Shown: positions 32,608 to 41,135, counted from the first letter of the stretch. The stretch: DNA of 49,347 nt from Lachnospiraceae bacterium UBA7729 (GCA_002482005.1 DLFD01000022.1:1-49347); one strand, 5' to 3'. Notes: generated by a model from the sequence alone, not told the origin. Numbers and translations: made by a program.

Positions 32608-33312
32608 ATGGCTGACTTCAGAGCATTCATAAGAAAATACAAGCATATTGGATGGTTCCTTCTGTACAGCGCCTTGTATATGCCGGCGTTCAATATTATA
32701 GAGCGGGCAGGCCATGTGCATTACCACATCATCCACACCTGGCTTGATGAGAAGATTCCGTTCTGCAGATTCTTCATCGTTCCCTATTTCCTCTGGTTCG
32801 GATTTATCGGAGCCGGGATCGCCTGGTTCGTGATCTGCTGCAAAAGCCGGGATGAATATTATAAGCTGATCTCCATGCTGATGATCGGGATGACGATCTT
32901 CGTCGTTGTCTCTGTCGTCTACCCGAACAGGCTTGACCTCAGGCCGTCTTTTGTGGAAGGGAATGATATCTTTTCCATCCTCTGCAGGTATCTCTACCGG
33001 ACGGATACGCCTACGAATGTTCTGCCGAGCATCCATGTGTACAATTCCATGGCGGTCTGCTATGCTGTGAACGGGAACGCTGAGCTGAGAAAGAGGAAGT
33101 GGGTCATCGCCGGCACCGACGTCCTGACCCTCCTCATCATCCTTTCGACTATGTTCCTCAAACAGCATTCGGTGATCGACGTATCGATGGGCATCGTTAT
33201 GAGTGTTGTCCTTCAGGTCATCTGCGACCGTATCTTCGAGACCGAGAGCGAGGCGGCGATGCGCGGAGCCGAGGAAGGATACTCCGTGAAGGGCAGAGCG
33301 TCCGGAGCGTAA
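32608..33312 (+). CDS. PAP2-superfamily membrane phosphatase
   Basis: This 234-residue integral membrane protein has about six helices and the PAP2 phosphatase pattern in order: the first motif around NRLDLRPSF (near 113-121), LPSIHVYNS in place of PSGH (near 140), and KQHSVIDVSMG with the catalytic histidine and aspartate (near 180). Members dephosphorylate undecaprenyl diphosphate or phospholipids, or transfer phospho-head groups in the related ceramide-synthase branch. The ATG at 32608 has GAGGG upstream. It sits alone between two terminators. The exact lipid substrate is unknown. Confidence 0.88.
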   Translation: MADFRAFIRKYKHIGWFLLYSALYMPAFNIIERAGHVHYHIIHTWLDEKIPFCRFFIVPYFLWFGFIGAGIAWFVICCKSRDEYYKLISMLMIGMTIFVVVSVVYPNRLDLRPSFVEGNDIFSILCRYLYRTDTPTNVLPSIHVYNSMAVCYAVNGNAELRKRKWVIAGTDVLTLLIILSTMFLKQHSVIDVSMGIVMSVVLQVICDRIFETESEAAMRGAEEGYSVKGRASGA

Positions 33313-33326
33313 CGAAAACATTGCTC

Positions 33327-33377
33327 AGACCTTTCCATCCAGAGCTGCCAGGCAGCGACGGATGGAGAGGTCTTTTT
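33327..33377 (+). terminator. Terminator of the PAP2 gene
   Basis: A 14-bp stem (33327-33340 with 33360-33373, one G-U pair) encloses a second small hairpin GCTGCC-A-GGCAGC, then a T run. A palindromic repeat copy follows directly. Confidence 0.92.
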
Positions 33378-33460
33378 ATACCAAGGTATGCAAAAAGGCT
33401 GCCAGTGGCAGGCTTTTTGTATTTCATAGGAATATGCAGAAGGCTGCCGGGGGCAGGACC
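33378..33460. repeat. Terminator-linked palindromic repeat, copy 4 with a degenerate second copy
   Basis: ATAC-CAAG-GTAT is followed by GCAAAAAGGCTGCC-loop-GGCAGGCTTTTTG (to 33421). Relative to copies 1-3, CCGCC/GGCGG has become CTGCC/GGCAG, a paired change that keeps the stem. A weaker copy with GCAGAAGGCTGCC follows to about 33460, just before uvrC. Confidence 0.82.
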
Positions 33461-33483
33461 TCTGCTTTCTTTCAGGAAAGAAT

Positions 33484-35376
33484 ATGGAAGATGGATTTCA
33501 CTTTGACATCCGCGAGGAGCTGAGAAAACTCCCCGAGAAACCAGGTGTCTATATCATGCATGACAGCACCGACGCTATCCTGTACGTCGGCAAGGCCGTC
33601 AATCTGAGGCGCAGGGTCCACCAGTACTTTGTGAAGAAACTGAACAGAGGACCGAAGATCGAGTACATGGTGACGAAGATCGCCTACTTCGAGTACATCG
33701 TCACGGATTCTGAGCTGGAGGCGCTGATCCTTGAGAACAACCTGATCAAGGAGCACAGACCCAAGTACAACACCCTGCTGAAGGACGACAAGACCTATCC
33801 GTACATCAAAGTGACGACGGGAGAAACATATCCAAGGGTCCTGTTCACGAGGAAACTGAAGAAGGACGGCTCTAAGTATTTCGGACCTTTCAAGAGTGCG
33901 GGCTCGGTCAGGGATACCATCGAGCTGATGCGGAAGCTGTTCCAGATCCGGGACTGTACGAGGAGTCTTCCCAGGGATGAAGGGAAGGAGCGGCCCTGCC
34001 TGAACTACCAGATCGGCCAGTGCGGTGCCCCGTGCCAGGGGTATATCACGGCTGAGGAGTACAGAAAGAAAGTCGAACAGGCTGTTGATTTCCTGAGCGG
34101 CAACTATAAGCCGGTTGTACGCATGCTGACAGAGAAGATGGAGAAGGCGTCCGCAGATCTGGACTTCGAAGACGCGGCCGCCTACCGGGACCTGAGGACC
34201 AGCGTCCTTGAGGTCTCCGAGAAGCAGAAGATGGAATCCGGAGACGGGGATGACCGGGACGTCATGGCCATGGCCGTCGACGGGACGGAAGCGGTCGTCC
34301 AGGTCTTCTATGTCAGGGGAGGAAAGCTGATCGGAAGAGACCACAGCTTCCTGCACATTGGTCTCGACGAAGACCGGAAGACGGTCCTGTCGGATTTCGT
34401 ACGCCAGTTCTATGCGGGCAATATGATGCTTCCTTCCGAGGTCATGCTGGAGACTGATATCGATGACCGGGAGCTGCTCGAGAAGTGGATGACCATGAGA
34501 CGGGGAAAAGCAGTCCATATCCGGGTCCCGCAGAGGGGGGCAAAGGAGAAGCTGGTTGCCATGGCCAGGGAGAATGCGGAGATCGTCCTGAAGCAGGACC
34601 GTGAGAGGATCCGGATGCAGGAAGGCCGGACGATCGGGGCCATGCAGGAGATCGCGTCCCTGCTCGGGATCGGACATCTGAGCCGTGTGGAAGCTTACGA
34701 TATCTCCAACACAAGCGGCGTGGAGTCGGTCGGCTCCATGGTCGTCTTCGAGCACGGAAAACCGAAGACATCCGATTACAGGAAGTTCAGGATCCAGACG
34801 GTGGAGGGACCGAATGACTACGCTTCCCTTCAGGAAGTGCTGACAAGGCGCTTTACCCACGGGATCACGGAAGCGGCGGAGCTGGAGGCAAAACATGTCG
34901 ACCGGAAGATGGGAAGCTTCTCAGTCTTTCCGGACCTGATCATGATGGACGGCGGCCGCGGCCAGGTCAACATTGCGGAAGGGGTCATGGAGAAGCTCGG
35001 CCTGACGATCCCGGTCTGCGGCATGGTCAAGGACGACTATCACAGAACAAGAGGGCTTTATTTCCATAATGTGGAACTGCCGATCGATACGCATTCAGAA
35101 GGGTTCAAGCTGATCACAAGGGTCCAGGATGAAGCTCACCGCTTCGCGATCGAGTACCACAGGTCCCTCCGCACCAAGGCACAGACTCATTCCCTGCTTG
35201 ATGATATCGAGGGAATCGGACCCGCAAGAAGGAAAGCCCTGCTGAGGGCATTCGGCTCCGTGGAGGAGATCCGTGATGCAAGTCTGGACCAGCTGTCACA
35301 TGCGCCTTCCATGGACGCAAGAAGTGCGGCAAATGTATGGAATTTCTTCCATAAGAGTGATAAAATCAAACGATAA
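33484..35376 (+). CDS. uvrC: Excinuclease ABC subunit C
   Basis: UvrC makes both incisions in nucleotide excision repair. The 630-residue protein has an N-terminal GIY-YIG nuclease (GVYIMHDSTDAILYVGKAVNLRRRVHQYF, about 20-50), a cysteine patch (CLNYQIGQCGAPC), a UVR motif near 219-230 (DFEDAAAYRDLR), an RNase H-like C-terminal nuclease (VEAYDISNTSG and DLIMMDGGRGQV) and helix-hairpin-helix motifs near the end (IEGIGPARRKALLRAFGS). AGGAAAG lies upstream of the ATG. It is followed after 43 bp by hprK. No uvrA or uvrB is in the window apart from the small fragment at 1071-1184. Confidence 0.97.
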   Translation: MEDGFHFDIREELRKLPEKPGVYIMHDSTDAILYVGKAVNLRRRVHQYFVKKLNRGPKIEYMVTKIAYFEYIVTDSELEALILENNLIKEHRPKYNTLLKDDKTYPYIKVTTGETYPRVLFTRKLKKDGSKYFGPFKSAGSVRDTIELMRKLFQIRDCTRSLPRDEGKERPCLNYQIGQCGAPCQGYITAEEYRKKVEQAVDFLSGNYKPVVRMLTEKMEKASADLDFEDAAAYRDLRTSVLEVSEKQKMESGDGDDRDVMAMAVDGTEAVVQVFYVRGGKLIGRDHSFLHIGLDEDRKTVLSDFVRQFYAGNMMLPSEVMLETDIDDRELLEKWMTMRRGKAVHIRVPQRGAKEKLVAMARENAEIVLKQDRERIRMQEGRTIGAMQEIASLLGIGHLSRVEAYDISNTSGVESVGSMVVFEHGKPKTSDYRKFRIQTVEGPNDYASLQEVLTRRFTHGITEAAELEAKHVDRKMGSFSVFPDLIMMDGGRGQVNIAEGVMEKLGLTIPVCGMVKDDYHRTRGLYFHNVELPIDTHSEGFKLITRVQDEAHRFAIEYHRSLRTKAQTHSLLDDIEGIGPARRKALLRAFGSVEEIRDASLDQLSHAPSMDARSAANVWNFFHKSDKIKR

Positions 35377-35419
35377 ACATGTTTAATCCTCAGCTTCGGT
35401 TTTCACAAAGGAGAAGAAG

Positions 35420-36370
35420 ATGAACAATCAGTCCACAGTGCCGCTTACAAAGTTGGTTGAGGCGATGAAGCTGAAATGTCTGACGCCGGAGATCGATATC
35501 TCTCGCAAAAAGCTTGTCACGCCCCAGATCAACCGTCCGGCTCTTCAGCTTACAGGCTATTTTGACCACTTTGACTCGGAACGGATCCAGATCATCGGAT
35601 ATGTGGAATACACCTATCTGGAACATCTGACCAGGGAGCAGAAGCTCCCGATCTATGAAAAGCTGCTTTCCTACAAGATTCCCTGCCTGGTCTACACGAC
35701 AAGGACCATCCCGGATCCGGATATGATAGAGCTGGCAGGAAAGTACAATATACCGATCTTTGCGACCCAGCGCTCGACCAGCGCTTTCATGGCAGAGGTC
35801 ATCCGGTGGCTGAATGTGGAGATGGCTCCTTCCATCACGATCCACGGAGTTCTTGTTGATGTTTTCGGCGAGGGAGTCCTGATCATGGGTGAGAGCGGGA
35901 TCGGAAAGTCGGAGGCGGCGCTGGAACTGATCAAGAGAGGCCATCGTCTGATCTCCGATGATGTTGTCGAGATCCGCAGAGTCTCGGATACGACTCTGGT
36001 CGGCACTGCACCGGACATCACCAGACACTTCATCGAGCTGCGAGGGATCGGGATCATCAATGTCAAGACTCTGTTCGGTGTCGAGTCGGTCAAGGATACG
36101 TCGAACATCGATCTGGTCATCAAGCTCGAGGAATGGGACAAGGACAAGGAATATGACCGGCTCGGACTTGAGCAGGAGTACACGGAGTTCCTCGGAAACC
36201 GTGTGACCAGCCATTCCCTTCCGATCCGGCCGGGCAGGAATCTCGCCGTCATCGTCGAGACCGCGGCAGTCAACCACAGACAGAAGAAGATGGGATACAA
36301 TGCAGCCCAGGAGCTCTATGACAGAGTTCAGGCTGGTTTAAGAAAAAATCTGGAGGATTCAGAGTCATGA
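35420..36370 (+). CDS. hprK: HPr kinase/phosphorylase
   Basis: This bifunctional enzyme phosphorylates HPr on Ser46 and so controls sugar uptake and carbon catabolite repression. The 316-residue protein has the HPrK N-terminal domain (about 1-130) and a C-terminal kinase domain with Walker A GESGIGKS (about 155-163), LISDDVVEIRR and the family signature HFIELRGIGIINVKTLFG. AAAGGAG lies before the ATG. It overlaps the glucokinase gene by four bases (ATGA), coupling glucose phosphorylation with the carbon-control kinase. Confidence 0.97.
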   Translation: MNNQSTVPLTKLVEAMKLKCLTPEIDISRKKLVTPQINRPALQLTGYFDHFDSERIQIIGYVEYTYLEHLTREQKLPIYEKLLSYKIPCLVYTTRTIPDPDMIELAGKYNIPIFATQRSTSAFMAEVIRWLNVEMAPSITIHGVLVDVFGEGVLIMGESGIGKSEAALELIKRGHRLISDDVVEIRRVSDTTLVGTAPDITRHFIELRGIGIINVKTLFGVESVKDTSNIDLVIKLEEWDKDKEYDRLGLEQEYTEFLGNRVTSHSLPIRPGRNLAVIVETAAVNHRQKKMGYNAAQELYDRVQAGLRKNLEDSES

Positions 36371-37299
36371 AAAAGTATTGTTTCGGAATAGATGTCGGCG
36401 GAACCACGATCAAGTGCGGGTTCTTTGATACGGAAGGTGTCCTGCTCGAGAAGTGGGAGATCCCGACCCGTTCGGAGGCGAACGGAAGCAAGATCCTGCC
36501 GGATATCGCGAAGGCGGTCAATGACAAGATCGCGGAGAGAGGTCTCGACAAGAGCGAGATCGAGGGGATCGGCATCGATATCCCGGGACCTGTCCATGAG
36601 GACGGACAGGTTGATTTCGCAGTCAATATCCACTGGGGGCACGTCAACATCGTCGGCGAAGTCGAGAAGATGACCGGTATCCGCACGGAAGCTCTGAATG
36701 ATGCCAATGCGGCAGCACTCGGGGAGTGCTGGAAGGGCGGCGGAGCAGGCTTCCACAACCTGATCATGGTCACGCTCGGGACCGGCATCGGCGGCGGTAT
36801 CGTCGTCGGGGACAAGGTCATCGCAGGCGCTCACGGGGCAGGCGGAGAGATCGGCCATGCACATGTTACCGATGAGCTGACCGAACCTTGCAACTGCGGC
36901 AATGTCGGATGCCTGGAGCAGGTCGCTTCCGCAACCGGCGTCGTCAGAGTTGCGAAGATGATCCTGGCGAAGGATGATACCCCGTCCGTCCTCCGCGGAA
37001 AGAATTTCAGCGCAAAGGATATCTGGGATGCCGTCAAGGCAGGCGATCAGGTCGCAGACCAGGTTGCCGAGAAGTTCGGACGCTATCTTGGCATGGCGCT
37101 CGCAACCTACGCGGTCGTCACCGACCCGCAGCTGATCGTTGTCGGCGGCGGTATGTCCAAGGCAGGGACCATCATCCTTGACTATATCCAGAAGTATTAC
37201 CGTCAGTATGCGTTCCCGGCATGCAAGGAAGTCGAGTTTGCCCTTGCTACGCTTGGCAATGACGCAGGCATCTACGGCGCGGCAAAGATGGTGCTGTAA
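36367..37299 (+). CDS. glk: ROK-family glucokinase
   Basis: It phosphorylates glucose to glucose 6-phosphate. The 310-residue protein has the ASKHA phosphate loop GIDVGGTTIKCGFFD at the start, the catalytic aspartate in LNDANAAALGE and the ROK zinc motif with HXXCXCGXXGCXE-type cysteines CNCGNVGCLEQ (about 175-185) after GGEIGHAH. It starts inside the hprK stop codon. A strong terminator at 37392-37428 ends the transcript. Confidence 0.95.
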   Translation: MKKYCFGIDVGGTTIKCGFFDTEGVLLEKWEIPTRSEANGSKILPDIAKAVNDKIAERGLDKSEIEGIGIDIPGPVHEDGQVDFAVNIHWGHVNIVGEVEKMTGIRTEALNDANAAALGECWKGGGAGFHNLIMVTLGTGIGGGIVVGDKVIAGAHGAGGEIGHAHVTDELTEPCNCGNVGCLEQVASATGVVRVAKMILAKDDTPSVLRGKNFSAKDIWDAVKAGDQVADQVAEKFGRYLGMALATYAVVTDPQLIVVGGGMSKAGTIILDYIQKYYRQYAFPACKEVEFALATLGNDAGIYGAAKMVL

Positions 37300-37713
37300 G
37301 CATCTGGTTTTCATCTGCGCGGCCCTGCGGCTGACTGGCCATGGCAAAGGAGCCGCCAGCCGGAAAGATCCGGAAGAGAATGACTACTTTACAGGCAGTT
37401 TTGCATATGCGAAACTGCCTGTTTTTTTGGACGGCGATGAAGTCGACTCTACTCGATTCCGGATTCCTGCCTGCAGCAGCGGCAGGGAACATATTCCTGA
37501 GGGTTTCCGGGCTGAAGATGCCAGGCGGGATCCGGATGTTCACAAATATTTAAGGAAACTTTCCTTGTCCCCTACGCGGAAATGATATAGGATTAGAAAG
37601 CCGGCTGACCCGGATAAAAACAGGACCGGAAGCCGGGAGGTTCTGTCGGATACAGGATCTTTGGCAGCAGGAATGTCAGACCCGGGACGCCGGGCAGATT
37701 AACAGGAGAGCTC
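37300..37713. other. Intergenic stretch between glk and the small membrane protein gene
   Basis: It holds the glk terminator (37392-37428) and otherwise no convincing gene. A weak promoter-like pair lies near 37568-37595 (TTGTCC, 17 bp, TAGGAT) about 120 bases before the next gene. Confidence 0.5.
37392..37428 (+). terminator. Terminator of the hprK-glk transcript
   Basis: CAGGCAGTTT (37392-37401) pairs with AAACTGCCTG (37412-37421), followed by seven T. Confidence 0.93.
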
Positions 37714-37866
37714 ATGAGCAGATTAGTAAGCAGTGAAGAGAACAAAGAGACACCGAAGAAGAGAAAGAATAAGAGGGAGAAGAGGCAGCAGATGATGGCT
37801 GCGGTCATCGCGATCGTTCTGGTCGGAGCGATGGTGTTCACTTTGATCCCGACATTCTTCATGTAA
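37714..37866 (+). CDS. Small basic single-helix membrane protein (50 residues)
   Basis: This short gene encodes MSRLVSSEENKETPKKRKNK and continues with more basic residues to about 26, then one membrane helix (MAAVIAIVLVGAMVFTLIPTFF). The ATG has AGGAG six bases upstream. The stop is 13 bp before the VanW gene and overlaps its ribosome site, so the two are likely co-translated. The layout (basic cytoplasmic head, C-terminal helix) is that of a small membrane-adaptor protein. I recognise no family. The good ribosome site and tight spacing support its reality. Confidence 0.7.
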   Translation: MSRLVSSEENKETPKKRKNKREKRQQMMAAVIAIVLVGAMVFTLIPTFFM

Positions 37867-37879
37867 AGGAGCAAACAGA

Positions 37880-39397
37880 TTGTGTAAGGGGTTTCACGGT
37901 TTTACATCAGGTATGTTCATGCTGCTTTTTCTTGGCAGTATGGCAGGGGCTGCAGCAGCGGCGGGGAGCGCTTATGCGGAGGAAGCAACGATCACGAAGG
38001 GCGTCGTCATTGAAGGCGTTGATGTCGGCGGCATGACACAGGAAGAGGCCCAGACAGCGCTTCAGCAGAAAGCGGACCAGATCGGGCAGACGCCGGTCAC
38101 GCTGGTGATGGGAGACAGCCAGGTCAGCTATACGCTGGCAGACCTTGGCTACACCTGGACCAATACGGATATCGCGGGAAAGTGCCTTGAACTCGCATCT
38201 TCCGGCAATATTGTTGAGAGGTACAAGGAAAAGAAAGACATCGAGAACGCGCCGAAGAAGTATTCGATGAAGTTTTCTGTCGATGATTCGAAGGTCCGGT
38301 CGGCGGTGGAGAGTATGAGCCAGTTCAACTCGGAGCCTGTGGAAGGTTCCATAGAGATGGGCAGCGACGGGATCCCCTATGTAGAAGGCGGGACCGACGG
38401 GTACACCCTGAACGTCGATGCCTCCGCGGCGTCCCTCGAGGATGCGGTAGACAGCTGGACCGGCGGCGATATCACCGTGGATATGACTTATGACACGGCA
38501 AGTCCGCAGGTCAGCGCGAAGGCTCTCTCGAATATCACAAGTGTTCTTGGCACAGCGACAACGGACTATTCTGCATCCACGGCTGCAAGAGCGGTCAATG
38601 TCGAGAATGGGTGCAGGCTGATCAGCGGTTCTCTTGTATGGCCGGGAGATGAGTTCTCCGTGACACAGGCAGTCACCCCGTTCACGGCGGAGAATGGCTA
38701 TGAACTTGCGCCATCCTATGAGGAAAATCACGTGGTCGACTCCTATGGCGGCGGGATCTGCCAGGTCTCCACTACACTCTACAATGCGGTCCTGAAGGCG
38801 GAGCTGGATGTCACTGCAAGGTCCAACCACACCATGATCGTAGGCTATGTCGATCCCAGCAAGGATGCCGCGATCGCGGAAGGCATCATGGACATGGCGT
38901 TTGTCAATAATACCGATTCCCCGGTCTATATCTACGGGTACTGCTGGGGCGGGACGATCACATTCACCATCTATGGGCATGAGACCAGACCGTCCAACCG
39001 TTCCATCGAGTTTGAGAGCAAGGTTACTTCACAGACAGATCCGACAGGGACCCAGCTGGTTGCGGATACGTCCCAGACCGTGGGCTATGTGAACCAGATC
39101 CAGTCGCCTCATACCGGTTATACGGCTGAGCTCTGGAAGAATGTCTATGTTGACGGCGTTCTGACGGATTCCGTACAAGTCAACAACAGCACTTATCAGG
39201 CGGTCGGAACGATCTTCGATGTCGGAGTCGTGAGCGACAGCCAGACGGTTACCCAGGCGATGTATCAGGCGATCGCGTCCGGAGACATCAATCAGGTGCA
39301 GAATGTTATCAAGTACGGAACTACGGCACAGACGGAGACGACAGCCCAGACCGATGCATCCGGGGCTGAGGCTGGAGGAAGCGTTCCGGCGGCATGA
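37880..39397 (+). CDS. VanW-domain secreted protein (YoaR-like)
   Basis: This 505-residue extracytoplasmic protein has an N-terminal signal (FMLLFLGSMAGAAAAAGSAYAEE, likely cut after AYA near 33), a peptidoglycan-binding-like region (about 38-230, with GVVIEGVDVGGMTQEEA) and the VanW domain (about 255-390) with GDEFSVTQAVTPFTAENGY and the conserved DSYGGGICQVSTTLYNAVLKAELDV. A threonine/glutamine-rich tail follows. The start is a TTG at 37880 with AAAGGAG eight bases upstream. VanW proteins occur in some vancomycin-resistance clusters, but their role is unknown and this gene alone does not imply resistance. The stop region contains a repeated 14-bp motif. Confidence 0.92.
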   Translation: MCKGFHGFTSGMFMLLFLGSMAGAAAAAGSAYAEEATITKGVVIEGVDVGGMTQEEAQTALQQKADQIGQTPVTLVMGDSQVSYTLADLGYTWTNTDIAGKCLELASSGNIVERYKEKKDIENAPKKYSMKFSVDDSKVRSAVESMSQFNSEPVEGSIEMGSDGIPYVEGGTDGYTLNVDASAASLEDAVDSWTGGDITVDMTYDTASPQVSAKALSNITSVLGTATTDYSASTAARAVNVENGCRLISGSLVWPGDEFSVTQAVTPFTAENGYELAPSYEENHVVDSYGGGICQVSTTLYNAVLKAELDVTARSNHTMIVGYVDPSKDAAIAEGIMDMAFVNNTDSPVYIYGYCWGGTITFTIYGHETRPSNRSIEFESKVTSQTDPTGTQLVADTSQTVGYVNQIQSPHTGYTAELWKNVYVDGVLTDSVQVNNSTYQAVGTIFDVGVVSDSQTVTQAMYQAIASGDINQVQNVIKYGTTAQTETTAQTDASGAEAGGSVPAA

Positions 39398-39524
39398 GGA
39401 TCCGGCGAGATAAGGACCGGAGGAATAAGTATCCGGCGGCATGAGTGTCCGGCGGAAGAGGTGCCTGCAGGATACACGTTTCCTCAGGATATGTGACTTT
39501 GCAGATCAGGCGGAGAAAGGGAAT

Positions 39525-40529
39525 ATGAGATCAGGAAAGATCAGTCAGGCGGCAGAAGAGCGGTCTGTGCTCCGGCCGCTGAAGAAGACCGGAGTCCTTG
39601 CCGGTGAGGCGGGATACGGGAAAGACTGCATCTTTGCCTCAGACGGGACCGTCCGCAGCAGTGTGCTTTCGGCTGCGGACGGTTTCTGCATGCCCAGGGC
39701 AGAGATGGTCCTTGATGATGCAGTGAACAGGCTGGGAAGTGCGGAGGAGATCCGCCTTTCTGTCGACATGATCCTGCCGGCAGAATCTGACGAGGGCAGG
39801 CTGAAAGAGCTGACCTTGAGGCTGGGGCAGGAAGCATTGAAAGCAGGAGCCGTCATCGAGAACTTTCAGGCGAGGGTGTCCGGCTCCGTGACGGATGTCA
39901 TCGTCTCGGTGAAGGCGGAAGGAAAGACGGCAGGATATCACCTGCCGGAGGAAAACGGGAAGATTTCAGCGGCAGGGCTGGACCTGGTCATGGCGGGGTA
40001 CGCAGGTGCGGCAGGGCTGGACCTGGTCATGGCGGGGTACGCAGGTGCGGCAGGAACTGCGGTCCTGGAAAGAAACTTTCACGAAAAACTTGCCGTCCGG
40101 TTCCCTGAGGCATTCCTGCGGGAAGCAGACAGGCTGGCAGAGAACCTGCAGACAGGGAAGATCGTGAAGACGGCTGCTCCCTGCTGTTTCAGGACAGTCG
40201 GAGAAGGCGGAGTCTTTGCGGCTCTCTGGGAGATGTGTGAGGGACTCGGCTGCGGCCTTGAGGCGGATATCCACAGGATCCCGATCCGGCAGCAGACGGT
40301 AGAGATCTGCGAATATCTTAACAGAAACCCCTACAGGCTCTATGGGGCCGGGGCAGTGCTGATGGCGGTCAGAGGCGGGGAGGCTCTGGCGGAAATGCTT
40401 CTGCCGGAAGGGATCAAAGCTGAGGTGATCGGAAGGCTTACGGAAGGACCGGGCAGGTACATCCATAACCGGGAGATCACGAGGTGCCTCGAGAAGCCTC
40501 TGGCGGATGCCCTGATCGAGGAAGGCTGA
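39525..40529 (+). CDS. AIR synthase-related (HypE-like) protein
   Basis: This 334-residue protein resembles AIR synthase/HypE-type proteins, which bind ATP and activate amides or carbamoyl groups: GYGKDCIFASDG near the start, the MILPAESDEGRL segment, and a C-terminal domain with CFRTVGEGGVFAALWEMCEGLGCG and an IRQQTVEIC part. The ATG at 39525 has GGAGAAAGGG upstream; the longer frame from 39441 has none. It carries a perfect 39-bp duplication at 39972-40049 (AGLDLVMAGYAGA twice), at the join where the family has a single copy. No hydrogenase genes are nearby, so a role in hydrogenase assembly is not supported by context. Confidence 0.75.
   Translation: MRSGKISQAAEERSVLRPLKKTGVLAGEAGYGKDCIFASDGTVRSSVLSAADGFCMPRAEMVLDDAVNRLGSAEEIRLSVDMILPAESDEGRLKELTLRLGQEALKAGAVIENFQARVSGSVTDVIVSVKAEGKTAGYHLPEENGKISAAGLDLVMAGYAGAAGLDLVMAGYAGAAGTAVLERNFHEKLAVRFPEAFLREADRLAENLQTGKIVKTAAPCCFRTVGEGGVFAALWEMCEGLGCGLEADIHRIPIRQQTVEICEYLNRNPYRLYGAGAVLMAVRGGEALAEMLLPEGIKAEVIGRLTEGPGRYIHNREITRCLEKPLADALIEEG
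39972..40049 (+). repeat. Perfect 39-bp in-frame tandem duplication
   Basis: Units 39972-40010 and 40011-40049 are identical and encode AGLDLVMAGYAGA twice inside the AIR synthase-like gene. Identity over 39 bases points to a very recent event. Confidence 0.95.
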
Positions 40530-40543
40530 AAAACCTCCATGTC

Positions 40544-40572
40544 TTGACAGAGCTGCCCTTGCAGTATAGAAT
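40544..40572 (+). promoter_or_regulatory. Promoter of the Lrp-aminotransferase operon
   Basis: TTGACA (40544-40549), 17 bp, and TAGAAT (40567-40572). The 80-nt leader that follows is A/T-rich with AAAATATT repeats (about 40577 and 40613) that could bind the Lrp-type product; this last point is inference. Confidence 0.6.
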
Positions 40573-40652
40573 TAAAAAATATTGGAAGACAGGAAAACAT
40601 CCGAAAATATTACGGAATCTAAGAAAACATTAGGGAGAGGGACGCAAATATT

Positions 40653-41135
40653 ATGAGAGAAAAGATCCTGGAGCTTCTGGAACGCAATTCCAGAATGACT
40701 CCTGCCGAGATCGCAGTGCTGCTGGGCTCAAGCGAGGAGGTCATCGCAGCCGAGATCAAAAAGATGGAAGATGAGAACATCATCTGCGGCTACAATACTC
40801 TGGTCGACTGGGACAAGACCGGCGCAGACATCATCACGGCACTGATCGAGGTCCGTGTGACGCCGACAAGAGGACAGGGCTTCGATAACATCGCGGAGCG
40901 TATCTACAACTATCCGGAAGTACAGTCGGTCTACCTGATCTCGGGCGGCTATGACCTGCTCGTGATCCTGGAGGGGAAGACCCTGAAGGAAGTTTCCCAC
41001 TTCGTATCCAGCAAGCTTTCCACGCTGGATTCCGTAATATCGACTGCAACACACTTCATCCTGAAAAAGTACAAGGATGACGGAATCATCTTTGACAAGA
41101 AGAAGAAAGACGAAAGGATGCCGGTGGCGCCATGA
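40653..41135 (+). CDS. Lrp/AsnC-family transcriptional regulator
   Basis: This 160-residue regulator has an N-terminal helix-turn-helix (about 1-50, EKILELLERNSRMTPAEIAVLLG) and a RAM ligand-binding domain (about 60-140, ALIEVRVTPTRGQGFDNIAERI and YPEVQSVYLISGGYDLLVILEG). Such proteins sense amino acids. Its stop overlaps the aminotransferase start (ATGA), and the pair is a familiar clostridial arrangement, so the regulator probably controls its own operon in response to an amino acid. A consensus promoter lies 80 bases upstream. Confidence 0.94.
   Translation: MREKILELLERNSRMTPAEIAVLLGSSEEVIAAEIKKMEDENIICGYNTLVDWDKTGADIITALIEVRVTPTRGQGFDNIAERIYNYPEVQSVYLISGGYDLLVILEGKTLKEVSHFVSSKLSTLDSVISTATHFILKKYKDDGIIFDKKKKDERMPVAP

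Noticed and set aside
37880..39397. Vancomycin resistance from the VanW-domain gene
   Set aside because: The window has no vanA/B/G ligase, vanX or vanH homologues. VanW-domain proteins are common in susceptible Clostridia.
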